DNA of 64,000 nucleotides, taken from positions 6,766,501 through 6,830,500 of the forward strand of contig JAXRKN010000044.1 of assembly GCA_038502055.1 (NCBI GenBank). Direction: 5' to 3'. The translations under genes and the position numbers were made by a program. Position 1 is the stretch's first letter. Every line of letters starts with the position of its first letter. The notes beneath the pieces were generated by a model. It had not been told where the DNA came from and searched no databases. It saw nothing but the letters and a program-made list of their open reading frames with translations. This DNA is from Tanytarsus gracilentus (lineage: Eukaryota; Arthropoda; Insecta; Diptera; Chironomidae). This document shows, in pieces, positions 40,543-52,290 of this stretch.

Positions 40543-43500
40543 ACACTTAAATTTATCAAAATTATTATTTTGTTTCTCATTTTCAAAATTATTTTATTAT
40601 TTCAACATAAGAATTATTCAACAAGTTAAGTGTTAAAGCGTCACCATCGAGATACTAGAGATTTAATTTATTTTTCTTCGGTGAGTAAAAAATTTAATCT
40701 TTTTTTTTTCAATTGACGTCATTGATTTTAATAGTAAACGCGGGTGTGCGCTGTCTTAATTGAAAATTTATAATTTTACAAGATTTTTTCTAAGACGCCA
40801 ACGTGATGTTTAAAAAATAATCCAAAGGAATTCGAGAGTAAAATTAACCGAGCGCGAAATATTTGATTTTTTAATCCTGGATATAATTTTTAATCCTGGA
40901 TTTATTAATTTAATAAATTATAAAATCTAAATTTCCTGCTTAATTTTCACGCATCATCTGAAATGTAAATTTTATACAAGCTCCAGATGTGCAGCAAACT
41001 CTTTTAAAATGTGATTAAAACAACCATAAACATTTGCATGAAAAATATTCACTAAAAGCTGTTTATTCGTCCGTCACTCGACTCGTTAAATTTTGCAAAT
41101 ATGTTTGATGTACATTCTCACTTACTGCCACATTAAACCACTTCATTTCATGAATTAACCGATATATTAAAAGAAATATGTGTTACGCGCGCAATTGCCT
41201 GTTTACAATGATTTTTAATTTGCAAACATTCAACGCAAAATAAAACGATAAATGTGAACAATTTGTAGATCAACAAAAGAAATTCTTTTCGGTGATTGAC
41301 GCCATGCGATGTTTTTGTTTTCCTTCCTTTTTGAAATTAACCTCGAGTTTGTACGTGATGTGTGAGAAGAATCACGTAATTAGTTGTTGTCATTAAAAAG
41401 AGGCTCGACAACCTCTTTCAGGTCCTTCAACCGGAACTAATGCGATTTTTTTTGAGTTCTTTGTAATTAAATTTTCCATCAATCCTCGCCTTTTGTCCTG
41501 AAAATTGTTTTCTTCTTCTTGCCCCGTTCCGGGCTATTTTTAACACGCGCATTCTGGCCGTGTATTTTTATCCAACTGACTCTATTTTCAAATTTTTCAG
41601 TTCACATGTTCGAACTCTTGATGTTTTTTTTTCTCTTTAAACTGGGCACACAAAAATTTTACGATTATTTTCTTCTTTCGCAACGGCAGTCAGTCACAAG
41701 TTGAGAGAATTATCATCATCCACAATATCTCAGAATGTTTGTGAAACTCGAGTGCGGATGATTTATGGCTAGCTGTGCGTTTCTGTCACTTTCGCATAAA
41801 ATATTTGTTTATTTCTGAAGAAAGGACAATTTTGGAGGTTAGATGGCAGAAGAAGAATTTTGGATGCAATTCTAGAGGGTCGAAAATAATATTTTTAAAA
41901 ATTATTTCGAAAATTTCAAATATTTATTAAAAGTCCTTAAATATTAAGTGCGCTTTGAAATTTAAATTTTTATTTATTTTCAATTTCGTACTTTTTGTTA
42001 AAAAAAATCAAAATCAATGCAAAATTTGGTCATCTTACAGCTTGACACACTCGACACTCTCATTCAATAATGATGTTGTTTCAATTCTTTACAACCTGAA
42101 AATAAATCAAAGTTTCATTTTACGTGTTATGATCATCATCGCGCGTGTATTTCTTGAATGTCGTCACAAGTGCCAAAAAAATTTCATCTTATGTCAATCT
42201 GCTGCTAATTTGTTTTACCTTAAATGCTTCAGTTTTTCCGTTAATTACCGCTTTATATCTCTAAAAAAATCTCCACGGCTTTCATCGTTGATTCATGTCG
42301 AGAGAATGTTTGTTTTGAAAAATACTCGCAGCTAGAGGCACAACCTGTTACATCTGAAAATAGATCCGGAACATGTGAAAATTTATTGCTCTGGACATGA
42401 AACGTGCTGTGAGAAAATCATCTCTCGCATTGCCCGAAAAGACATTTTTAAAATATGCGACCCCGAATGTTAATAAGAAGGAAAATTAGAGTCAAAGTGA
42501 GAAAGAGGAAAAAAATTAATAATTTAGCTTTGGGTTATTTTTAATTTTTCTCCTTCTTTTCTATCTTCACGGAGCTAAAGAGAAGAAAAAAACTTCATCG
42601 TTCCCGCATTATTTATTTTGTTGCTAAAATGAACCGAACTGAAGAAAAAATATATTTTTGTTAAAAAATAAATAAATGAGTTCTGCCAGCGAGGCAGGTT
42701 GAAAAGATTTGTAAGAGATGGTTTAGTAGTTAAAAAGTTGATGTATGTTGTGGAATGGACACAACTTGAATTGTTGTAATTTGTTAAGATCAAAACAAAA
42801 GCAGCAAAAATTTATGCCAAAGAATTTTGTTTACAAACTTCAAATTGACAATTGACACACTTTAATGAGTTACTTTTTAAATTTCCTTCTGTGAATTTTT
42901 TTGTCGCACATTTCAATATTTTTATTACATTCCTAAGCATCATTAAACGAGTCATAACATGACTACAAAGCAAATTATGTTCAATAATAAATTTCAATTC
43001 AGTAATGTTGTTTTTACAGCCAATAATAATTTTTATAGGTCTGAAGCTCTTGATTTTTTCTAGATTAAAGAGATGAAGTAAAAATTAATTTTTAAAAAAT
43101 ATTCAAATGATTATAAAAAATTTGAAGTGATCAAAAATGAGCAGCATCCTACATTTTTTCGCTTAAGTGCTATCGCTTTGATGAAGAAAATTATTGAAAG
43201 CTTTACGGACAACAAAAAGAAAATATTTTTTTTGGCAGAGAAAATTTCTCACTGACACATAAAAAATTGCGTTTAAACGTATTTCCGTCTCAGTTTTGAA
43301 AGAGAAAAATAGATCGATAAGAGGAAAATAAACTTGCGAAGCCAATGATTTGTAAGCGACAGCATGTGTTAATTTTCTTTCTCTCGTGAGACTAAAAATC
43401 GATGACACATTTTCCTAACAAATCTCAAATTGCGAAATTATTTTTGACTATTTTTCTTCTTCTTGCTTGTTTTTCAGAGTGTTCGCGGTAAATGTTTAAT

Positions 43501-45024
43501 TTATCTACGTTAAAAATACTGTCTGGATGAACGGACGAAAGGCAATCCCCACATCATGACCACATCATAAAATCAATATTGAAGTTTTTCTTAAATTAAA
43601 TAACTTTTTTGTTTTGTGTGTTACAAAATTTTAATCTTTTTTTTCCTTGAAAATTGTTAATCTCAAAAATATATTGTTGCCTTTAATGAAATAAAGATAG
43701 TTCAAAAAGACTTTTCTACAAAAATATTCTTTTAAATTGTTTTATTTGCAGAAAAATTAAAAAACCGTTAATTTTTGAAATTTTAATTTCTTAAATTTCT
43801 CAAATTAAATTAACTGTTCGATTGAGATTTTTTTATATAAAAATTCACTGATTGAAATATGCAAGTTTATATTTTTGCTTTTAATTTTTTTCTGGCAGTC
43901 CATTGAATGCATTTTTCTTATTGCACTTTGCAGATTAAAGAACTCAACTTGTCGTGACATTTTTCCATTCGAGTGAGTTTTTTGAGTCAAGGTTTTTGTG
44001 AAACAATAAACTGCAATGTGTCTGCACCTATCTAAATGTTCGCACAATCCATCATCAGCATCCGAATGACCTTGGAAGAAATTTTTTTAGAGCCGTTCAT
44101 TGAGAGAAGCTGTAAATTCTTGGTACTTAAGTAGATACAAATGTATGTGAATGCCAAGTATTCATTAAGCACTGTGAGATTAATCTTCTCTTGACATGTC
44201 AAGACTTCTATAGAAGGAGAATACTAACGTGACCAAATGGATTCTTCCTTAATAGTCAAAAACTTACAACGAAACAAAAATTTGAACTTTGAGCTTGAAT
44301 TTAAAAATTAAATGAAACCTTTATCAAGAGCAAGAGATAAAATTAAAAAAAAAACAATCGCAATAAATTTTTAACAAAATTTTTCATATTCTACAAAACC
44401 GCGCGTGAAGTCTTTCAATTTAAATCCTCGAGAAACAGCAGAAAGCTAACAATGAAACGCCGAATTGGCAAGAAGATCAATCATCATGTGGGTATGTATA
44501 CACATATTAATTACGTCGATGTCAAGTAATTCTCTCTATTGTCAGCACCTAATGAAAAATTATCGTATTATATTTTTTGTGTGGTACCAAACGTTCAGAT
44601 TTCAAAGTCAATGACGAAGCTTTTATGGAGAAAAAGAATTTGCTTACAATTCGAATCATTACCATGGTTTTTAAATTGTGTTAATTGAACAATGAATATT
44701 TGCACGTGTGCGATTTTGTTAATGTTTTAAATAATTTTTAAAAATGTCTCAAAAAAAGTTTAAAGAATTTATTTAGTTAATAAAAAGCGTAAAAAAGAAG
44801 TCATCAATTAAAAAATAATCGCTGATTAACCCCACTTATGATCTAAACAGAAAATGCTAATTAAAAATTTATTAATTTTCTTCAATGCTTAACATGTACT
44901 GAGTTATTATTTTTAACGTGAGAAAATCTTATTATTTCGTAATGCAATAAAATTTATATCCGAAAAATTAGTTGAAAATATTTTTAATTTTTTATTATAA
45001 CAAATTAAATGCAATTTAAATTAA
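40543..45024 (+). other. Micropeptide 3'UTR/intron region and intergenic DNA
   Basis: No coding gene recognised. After the micropeptide stop a possible donor (TTCG|GTGAGT, about 40681) and a later acceptor (tttttcag|AGTG, exon from 43478) followed by AATAAA near 43690 could define a spliced 3'UTR, making a transcript from about 39.7 to 43.7 kb. The rest is AT-rich, with short ORFs that disagree between strands. Confidence 0.3.
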
Positions 45025-47296
45025 TTACAAATCACTTTTATTATGCTGCGCGTAATATTCTCTACGGAATTGCTTGTTCATCGTATGACCAATCCATGTT
45101 CGAATACATTCAGGTGCCAATTTTGTCAATGCGTACTATATAATAGAAAAATATAATTTCTTAAATCACAAAATAAATTAGAACTCACCTGAATACCATG
45201 TGAATAAAATCCAGTAGTTTGAGAGCTTTTTCCCAAAGTAAAAATCGCCCATTTCGCGTATGATTCTACATCGGCAATAAAAATGTTGTTACTCGGTTCC
45301 GTGACACTGGTGGAATAATGATTCATTTTTGTTCTAACGAACATGGGAGTCAACAATTGGACTTGAACATTAAACTCTTCTAGTTCTTTAGTTAAAGCTA
45401 GAAAAGAAAGTTTAAAAAATCCAGGAAATCCACAAAAAAAATCACTCACCTAACGTGAAATTTTTCACATAAATTTTACTTGCCGCATAGACAGTCATAA
45501 GAGGAACTGGCTGGCCTTCCGTACCCGATGAAACATTCACAATAATTCCCCGACGATTCTTCTTCATTTGTGGAATTATCAGTCGTGACATCAACGTGAC
45601 AGCACCCACGTTTATGTTGACAATTTGCCAAATAATATTTTCGGGGACATTATCAAGATTGTCAGGAAATTCATACATTCTGGTGCGAAGAGAATTCTAT
45701 AAATATTTTCTTCTCGCAACTATGTGCAAAAGTTCTCACCTTCCGACATTATTAACAAGAATTCCGACATCAAGAACTTGTAGCTCATTTTTTATCTGCT
45801 CATAAATTTCTTGTCCAACACCAAAGTCGACCGCAATTGTTTTTGTTTTCACTCCGTACAATGATTCTATGTATGAATTAAACAATTTCAAAAGGTTCTT
45901 TTTAAATTTCAGGTTCTTACCGATCTCACGTGCGACAGAATTCAATTTTGCTTCCGTTCTCGAGATAAGCACGATGTTCATTCCTTGCTTGGCGAGTTCC
46001 TTCGCATATTCTAAACCAATTCCATCGGTACTGCCGGTAATTACTGCAACGAGTTTAATTTCATCAACTTTTTGTTTTATAAAAATGTGACATTAAAAAA
46101 GGTATGCAATCCAAGGCGTGGTGACTTATTATTTTGATTTAATTTTTTTTCTTCATCTTTTAGTGAAAGAAGAAATTTAACTCTTGCATTTCAAAAGATT
46201 TTTTTAAAGAGTGCATTCATTTCACAATAAACCGGTCTTTTGCATTTCGATGCAGACAAATTCTTGGTAAGGACAAACTTTAAGCATAAAAGATATTAGA
46301 CATTGTTGCTTCGATCATTTTTCGATATGTTGTATGAAAACGTAAATTAATCTTTCATATTTTTATAAAGACGTCACGTGTGATTTTAAAATCATTGAGC
46401 GGAAAATAAAACTTTACCAAAAAAAATTAAGCTAATAAATCATGATTAACGAAATAAAGTTATTACACCGTAAAAAAAATTTTTGTGTTTAGAATTTTTT
46501 GCAGACTATCTTATCTTTTAAAAAAATTATTTTATCTAGGATTACTGCTCATAATTTCTGAGTAAATCGCAAAAATTGAACTTTGAAGTGGGAATTTGCC
46601 TTGATAAAATCAAAAAAATATATCTTACATGAAGCTTAATTATAATTCTTTAATTTAAGAGCTTTACTTGATTTTACGTCGTCTCCTTCATCCTTAAAAA
46701 TTGTGTTTTTCATGCTCATAATTTCTGAGTAAAATGTTAAATCGAATTATGACTAGGTACCAATTGCCAATTTTACTTCCAGTACTGATTTTTGTTTGTT
46801 TGAGTCTCTTAGTTTTTTGTTCAAACTTGTCAATATTTACTTTCTTTGAAACAAAGTGTCGATATATGGGAAATTTTTATTTGAGCTTTTAAGGCATTTC
46901 CTATTCTTAAAATCCTGTTAAACCTTTGTAAACAAAAATGATGGAGAATGACATAACACATACGTTTAATTTATGAAGTTGTACAATTAGAAATGAAGTA
47001 TCAAACTTATCAAAGTTTTTAGTTTTACTCAGAAATCATGAGCACTCAGAAATTATGAGCAATCATCCTATTAAATACTTGAAATAGTTTTATAAAAACT
47101 CACCTGCCCATTTTCCAAATCTCTCAACTAGACTTTTATTTTCATGCGGCAAAAAGAATGGCATTAGAACGCCAAAAATGATTTGAAACACTGATTTAAA
47201 ATTATCATAGCACCAACATAAAGTAGCATACACTCCAACTACACACAAAAATGTTATCAAGTTTTCACTTAAAAATTTCTCTAAAAATATTTCCAT
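45025..47296 (-). CDS. HSDL1-like short-chain dehydrogenase/reductase (17-beta-HSD12 / 3-ketoacyl-CoA reductase superfamily)
   Basis: NAD(P)H-dependent oxidoreductase family acting on steroid or fatty-acyl substrates at membranes; the substrate here is unknown. Six exons (minus), 47104-47296, 45921-46043, 45740-45866, 45450-45679, 45189-45397 and 45025-45135, give 330 residues. The chosen start (MEIFLEKF) leaves a hydrophobic N-terminal segment (about 10-45) as membrane anchor; a longer in-frame start lies upstream at 47419. The cofactor motif TGSTDGIG spans the second exon, ISRTEAKL follows, then NNVG, and SSGTEGQPVPLMTVYAASK carries Ser (about 199), Tyr (about 212) and Lys (about 216). GKWAVITG, VDFGVGQEIY and GFYSHGIQ favour HSDL1. 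Human HSDL1 is described as inactive because it lacks the catalytic Tyr; this protein keeps it. The first intron hosts a transposon copy. Confidence 0.88.
46537..47070. mobile_element. TA-flanked inverted-repeat element, short deleted copy
   Basis: The element spans 46539-47068 (530 bp) between TA dinucleotides, inside the first intron of the HSDL1-like gene. Its ends (GGATTACTGCTCATAATTTC at left; inverted with mismatches at right) and interior match the 1561-bp copy at 30790-32350. It lacks two internal blocks, roughly the equivalents of 31075-31670 and 31765-32145 of the long copy. It has no ORF and is a typical internally deleted derivative. Confidence 0.72.
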
Positions 47297-47781
47297 TTTT
47301 TCTGCTTTGATTTTAATTTTGATCGTCAATAAAATGCCATAAATTAATACGATCGTCACTCCACGAGCGTCCGCGAACAAATGAAGAAAAAAATTGTGTT
47401 TAATGCTCGACGAGAACACTTATGTGCGAAAAAAAAGCTCGTTAGGGTCAAATATCATGTGCGCGATAACGAATACAAACTCGATTTTTTTTGTTCCCTT
47501 CTTCGTCTTCAATTCCACAATTTTTTCCTTCAATAAGTTCTAAGAAAGAGAGCTTTAAACAAGTTCAAGTTCACGCTCGACAGTTGACAAACAAATTCCG
47601 TTTAGTGCCGTTATTTTTTTAAAAAATTTAACATTTAAAAATTTTTGTTCCACTTTTAAATTTTTATTTAATTTTTTTTTGCTTGCATATCTTTTTTTTT
47701 TATTGGTTCCAATTTATATCAATGAACAGACTGTTTTCTTTTTATTTTGAGAATATCCAGCATAAAGTAGAGAGGATTAAT

Positions 47782-48923
47782 TTAGCTTCGATTGTAGCGG
47801 TTTCCGTAGCCGCGTCGATGATCATCCTTGAATTCATCCATGTTGCGTGCACGCTCCAAATATTCGGGATCTTCATTTTCAATTTGCTGCTCTTTCATCT
47901 CATTTTCGAGCTCTTCCTTTGCCTGTTCAGCTTCCTGGTCGACTTCAACGCGACCCGTGACCGAACTTTTTGCAGCTCCAGCGACGGCCTGTGGGAAGAT
48001 TCCGTCGGCGACACGTTGATCGTAGAACTCTTGAACTGTAAAGGTGGGCAGGGACGGATAACCCGCTCCGTATACCGCTTTCTGTAGTTCATCCTTCGTG
48101 ATGATGATTGGCTTCAATTTCTGTGCTACTGGCGGTGCACGTTTCGTGTCTTTCTTATTGTAATCGGGATCGGTCTCTTTGAGTTTCGCAATGTGATCAA
48201 GAATTTCACATTCCTGTTCGAGTGTACTTAACTCGTCTTGCGACTCCCACACACATGACTTAATTAGTTTCAAATAGAAATTTCTTCGAATCTCCTCGTC
48301 AGTATGGTCTCGATCCATAGCTACTCTCAATTGTTTAATTTGATCCTTCAGCTCCTTCTTTTGCTGATACTTTTGGAGCTTTTGATTTCTCTGCTGAGCC
48401 ATTTGAGTTAGTCTTTGCATCTCATCGCGCACAATAATGTCGGTAGCCTTCGATACGGCCGTCGTACTTCGCTCGCACAATCCATACTCTTCGCATCGCT
48501 TTAGATAGTCCTCGTAGTAGACCTTTGCTACATCCACAACATTCTTACGATCAAGAATATTGCATAGCTTGAGGGTAGTTTGTGCGAGAAAGAATGGTAG
48601 GAGAAGATACTTCAAAAGACTCGTCGAGATTTCTTCGTGCGTTTCATTGGAACTGAACATGCCGGACATACTAACAAGTCGGGTTGCATCCTCGAACATT
48701 TTAATACACTTCCTCACTTCTTCCTTTAATAGTTATCGGAGAAATGTAAATTATTTTTAAATGCCGAAAAAAAAATTGTAGAAAATTAGAATCAAAACAT
48801 AAAAATGCGCATTTTAATGCTCACCTGAAATTCGGGGCTGTTTGATGGATCGTCACGCTTATCGAGCGACTCAAATAGCGTATATGCATTGTCGAAAAGA
48901 TCTGATAATTTCACTTCTTCCAT
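47782..48923 (-). CDS. Tap42: Tap42/alpha4 (IGBP1) PP2A-associated protein
   Basis: Binds and stabilises free catalytic subunits of PP2A-type phosphatases downstream of TOR signalling. Two exons (minus), 48825-48923 (ATG at 48923) and 47782-48723, encode 346 residues. The N-terminal two thirds is all-helical with the family's charged helices (for example DRKNVVDVAKVYYEDYLKRCEEYGL at about 80-105, then a Gln/Lys-rich coiled segment). The conserved C-terminal motif YPSLPTFTVQEFYDQRV, diagnostic of Tap42/IGBP1, lies at about 260-277, followed by an acidic Glu-rich tail ending in Arg/Tyr/Asn-rich residues. Tap42 lies upstream of the HSDL1-like gene on the same strand. Confidence 0.93.
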
Positions 48924-49333
48924 GATCACAATAAAAAAATAGGAAAACAAAATTCGGGAAATTTACAATTGCGAATTTTTATGAAATGCAATAAATACCC
49001 GTTTGTTTGGGCGATTGTCGGCGAGTTGTGACGCATTTTGAAAATATGTAATTGATTTTAAAATATTTTAGTGAAATTTACACTCGTCAATTATAAAAAC
49101 TCATAAAAATGAGTAATTAAAATTTAAAATTGAACGAAACTGAAATTTAAAATGCTCGGACAAAAAATTAACTTTAATGAACTCTTTTATAAAAATTCAG
49201 CTAATATTTTTGAAATACCAAAATCCGTTAGAATTAAAGACACAAATTTATCGACAATAAATTTTTATTTTACTCTCAAGCTACTACACTGAATTTTGTT
49301 TATTTTTAAATGGAGTTTGCTCAATGAGATTAT

Positions 49334-49860
49334 CTAGAATGAATCGATTTTTGGACTCTCCTTGAATCGCTCTTTGATTTCTCCAGCTCGGTATTGTCTT
49401 AGACGTTCTTGACGCATTGCCTGCATAATAATTAATTATTTTAGGGCAATTAAAAAAGAGAGAGAGAGTTAAGCTTACATCGAGACGAGCTGTTTGCTTA
49501 TTCTGAGTGAAACACTCCCAATAGTCGTCAATCAAAACTTTGCACTTTTGTCTACCGCGGTCTTGGCCGTAAGCTTCAATGCATTCCAGCATATCCAGTT
49601 CAAATTCACCGCATCTACCGTAGTGCTGCGAGTTGATTAAACCTCCACCGAAGTCGGTCAGAGGTGAGCGAAAGAATGGTGAAAGTGGCATCTGGAAAGA
49701 TTTGTTGTGATTTTTTTAAAAAAGTTACATCAGAGACAAAAATTTAAAACTATTCGATTCTTTTTAGAGCATTAATAGAGGATAATATTTAACAACTTGA
49801 TGCTTGTTTAGTGAAGGTTCATTTTATGAACAAAATCTAGTGATTTAAATTTTAAATTAC
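49334..49860 (-). CDS. ND-15: NADH dehydrogenase (complex I) 15-kDa subunit, NDUFS5
   Basis: Accessory subunit of mitochondrial complex I on the intermembrane-space side. The coding sequence is 49479-49691 joined to 49334-49420, 99 residues. An acceptor abuts the ATG at 49691 and a donor AAG|GTAAT has its GT at 49859-49860, so a 169-bp intron lies in the 5'UTR and a leader exon begins at 49861. The protein starts MPLSPFFRSPLTDFGGGLIN and has the twin CX9C layout: YGRCGEFELDMLECIEAYG, then KCKVLIDDYWEC. The C-terminus (AMRQERLRQYRAGEIKERF) resembles the fly ND-15 tail. No cleavable presequence is seen, as expected for Mia40-imported CHCH proteins. The polypurine run at 49457-49468 is intronic. 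Confidence 0.92.
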
Positions 49861-50053
49861 CTTGATGTCGGTCGGAAAAACACGATAAATGTAGCAATTT
49901 TCTTCTTTATTTTTTTTTTCTCTCAGACGTCTACCTTGAGATCTACAAAGATTTGAAATTTTAAAAGACGTTAATTTTAAAAGTTTCCCATGTGCATGTG
50001 TGAAAATAAAAATTCTCAAAAAAGTAAACAAAACTCAAATAATTAAAATTAGT
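49861..50053. promoter_or_regulatory. Compact divergent promoter, ND-15 / OVCA2-like hydrolase
   Basis: The ND-15 leader exon (minus, from 49861) and the hydrolase start codon (plus, 50054) lie within 193 bp, so the two genes must share a very short promoter. A polypyrimidine run at about 49903-49925 lies between them. No TATA box was recognised. Confidence 0.45.
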
Positions 50054-50803
50054 ATGGGAAAAGAGAAGGAAGTAAAAATTCAAGAAGGTGATAAGATGAA
50101 CATTCTCTGTCTGCATGGATATCGGCAAAATGGAGATAGTTTTCGCAGCAAAACTGGAAGTTTTAGAAAGTTTTTAAAAAAATATGCAAATTTTACATAC
50201 ATAACAGCACCTCATATTGCAAAGCCGATGAATGAAGGAGACGCAGTTGATGAGAGCCAAAAATCATGGTGGTTTAATAAAGACGATGGAAGTTTTAAGG
50301 GAACAAATCAATCAGGACCTGCAATTGGATTTGAAGAATCACTAAAGATTGTGGAGGCTGAGTGGCAAAGGGGTAACTATCAAGGACTGTTGGGATTTAG
50401 TCAGGGAGGCTGTTTCGTTTCATTGATCGCAAGCATGAGTCAAAGATGTTGTAAGTTATCATTAATTCATAATTCATTTAAAAAAACAATTTTTTTAGTG
50501 ACATCAATCAAGCCACGTTTTGTTATGCTTGTCGCTGCCTTTCCCTCAGGCTCGTTAGTGCATAAAAACCACTATGAGAATAAAATCTCGATACCAAGCA
50601 TCCACGCGTATGGACTCAATGACGATATAATCTCACATGAGCTCAGTATGAAGGTTCAAAGCTACTTTGAATATCCAAAAGTCATCACACATCCAGGTGG
50701 ACACTATTTCCCCGCGACAGCTAATGAAAAGCAAATTTATGTTGATTTCTATCAAGATCAGTTAATTAAATATTTGGAAGAAAAAGAACTAACAGAGAAG
50801 TAG
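50054..50803 (+). CDS. OVCA2-like serine hydrolase (FSH1 family esterase)
   Basis: Alpha/beta hydrolase of the FSH family, probably an esterase for long-chain ester substrates. Exons 50054-50450 and 50499-50803 give 233 residues, near the roughly 227 of human OVCA2. The N-terminus has MNILCLHGYRQNG (strand plus oxyanion loop), the nucleophile elbow is GFSQGG with catalytic Ser, and IHAYGLNDDII plus the final HPGGHYFP supply Asp and His. The start at 50054 is the first ATG in frame; 50096 (at MNILCLHG) is an alternative. The 48-bp intron (GTAAGT...TTTTAG) is a multiple of three and has no stop, so the unspliced frame also reads through, adding 16 residues. The gene faces away from ND-15. Confidence 0.92.
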   Translation: MGKEKEVKIQEGDKMNILCLHGYRQNGDSFRSKTGSFRKFLKKYANFTYITAPHIAKPMNEGDAVDESQKSWWFNKDDGSFKGTNQSGPAIGFEESLKIVEAEWQRGNYQGLLGFSQGGCFVSLIASMSQRCCKLSLIHNSFKKTIFLVTSIKPRFVMLVAAFPSGSLVHKNHYENKISIPSIHAYGLNDDIISHELSMKVQSYFEYPKVITHPGGHYFPATANEKQIYVDFYQDQLIKYLEEKELTEK

Positions 50804-50933
50804 CATTAAAGAAAATATTGCACTCAAATTTTAACTCAAAAAAGTTCTTAATTCATTTTTATTGTTTCATATCAGTTTTGTTTTTTAATTCGAGATTGTT
50901 TAAATTCTTTTTATTTCACTTGTTCACATAGCT

Positions 50934-51066
50934 TTAAACATTAAATTTATTTGATAAAAAAAGCTCTTTATGTTTGTGAGATCGATGAGCTTTTAGAGTG
51001 TGCTCATATTTGAATGAATTGTTACATAAATTGCATGAATACGGTCGTTTTTCGGGATGAAATTTA
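50934..51066 (-). pseudogene. Orphaned last zinc-finger segment of ZnF-A, cut off by a hAT insertion
   Basis: On the minus strand, directly left of the hAT element, an open frame reads HPEKRPYSCNLCNNSFKYEH and continues TLKAHRSHKH, then a short basic tail and TAA at 50934-50936. This is a complete C2H2 finger with a TGEKP-like linker. Removing the element and one copy of its 8-bp target duplication joins it in frame to the last exon of ZnF-A, giving 882 codons before the stop. The paralogue ZnF-B ends with the matching HPEKRPYRCFICNSTF finger. The segment now has no start or splice signal of its own and probably ends up untranslated downstream of the transposon-encoded stop. Confidence 0.85.
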
Positions 51067-52290
51067 CAGGGGGCGGACGACTAGTATATAACTTTTATAT
51101 CTTTATATACCTAAAAATATAAAAATATAAATAGAAATATAAAAATATAAATTTATTTAAAAATATAAATTATATTTTTATACTTTTATCTTTTTGTTTG
51201 TTTCTTAACGACAAAAAAAATTTTAAATTGCATTTCGAGCATTTGGATCTCAATTTAAGCACTAAATCTTTGTTCGAATGGCTATCAAATCCATCGCTGG
51301 ATCTTAGTTCTACTGGATCTCACTTCCAGCACTAAATTTTAAAACTGCTGGATCTCACTTCCAGAGCTGGATCTTAGTTCCAATGGATCTCAATTTAAGC
51401 ACTGAATCTAGTTCGAATGCCTATCAAATCCATCGCTTGATTTTAGTTCTACTGGATCTCACTTCCAGACTTCCTGCACTAAATCTTAAAGCTACTGGAT
51501 CTCACTTCCAGAGCTGGATCTTAGTTCAAATGGATCTCAATTTAAGTTGTGAATCTAGTTCGAATGGTTATCAAATCCATCGCTTGATTTTACTTCTACT
51601 GGATCTCACTTCCAGACTTCCAGCACTAAATTTTAAAACTGCTGGATCTCACTTCCAGACTTCCAGCACTAAATTTTAAAACTGCTGGATCTCACTTCCA
51701 GAGCTGGATCTTAGTTCCAATGGATCTCAATTTAAGTTCTGAATCTAGTTCGAATGGTTATCAAATCCATCGCTTGATTTTAGTTCTACTGGATCTCACT
51801 TCCAGACTTCCTGCACTAAATCTTAAAACTACTGGATCTCACTTCCAGAGCTGGATCTTAGTTCCAATGGATCTCAATTTAAGTTCTGAATCTAGTTCGA
51901 ATGGTTATCGAATCCATCGCTTGATTTTACTTCTACTGGATCTCACTTCCAGACTTCCTGCACTAAATCTTAAAGCTGCTGGATCTCACTTCCAGAGCTG
52001 GATCTTAGTTCCAATGGATCTCAATTTAAGTTCTGAATCTAGTTCGAATGGTTATCGAATCCATCGATTGATTTTACTTCTACTGGATCTCACTTCCAGC
52101 TTTAAATTTTAGTTGAAAAGTCACAATATAGAGTAAATTCCGATCGAAAAGTATATAAAAATATAAAAATATAAAAAATATAAAAAATATAAAAATATAA
52201 ATGAGGTATATAAAAATATAAAAATATAAATTTTAGATTTTTATATACCCAAAAAATTTATATCCAAGTCGTCCGCCCCCTGGAAATTTA
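51059..52290. mobile_element. Non-autonomous hAT element carrying a 147-bp tandem array
   Basis: The element spans 51067-52282 (1216 bp). Its ends are a perfect 16-bp inverted repeat, CAGGGGGCGGACGACT, continuing imperfectly. The 8-bp target duplication gaaattta is perfect (51059-51066 and 52283-52290), diagnostic with CAGGG ends for hAT transposons. Inside each end are AT-rich tracts of repeated ATAAAAATAT (about 51100-51190 and 52150-52240), and the centre is the tandem array. No transposase is encoded. The perfect target duplication suggests a fairly recent insertion into the last exon of ZnF-A. Confidence 0.93.
51240..52115. repeat. 147-bp tandem repeat array inside the hAT element
   Basis: Units beginning CTGGATCTTAGTTCCA start at 51367, 51514, 51704, 51851 and 51998, with partial units at each end. 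Spacing is exactly 147 bp except one of 190 bp, where a 43-bp block (ACTTCCAGCACTAAATTTTA and following) is duplicated. Within each unit CTGGATCTCACTTCCAG, an imperfect palindrome, occurs twice. Because 147 is divisible by three, two long ORFs read through the array as 49-residue repeats; they follow from the period and are not genes. Confidence 0.9.

Noticed and set aside
51383..52112. Two plus-strand ORFs encoding 49-residue repeats (MDLNLSSESSSNGY...)
   Set aside because: They are translations of the 147-bp tandem array inside a hAT element; the period is divisible by three, so any open frame extends. No promoter, splice or domain evidence.
51100..52240. Regular spaced repeats considered as a CRISPR-like array
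   Set aside because: Units are contiguous with no unique spacers and lie within a transposon in a eukaryotic genome.
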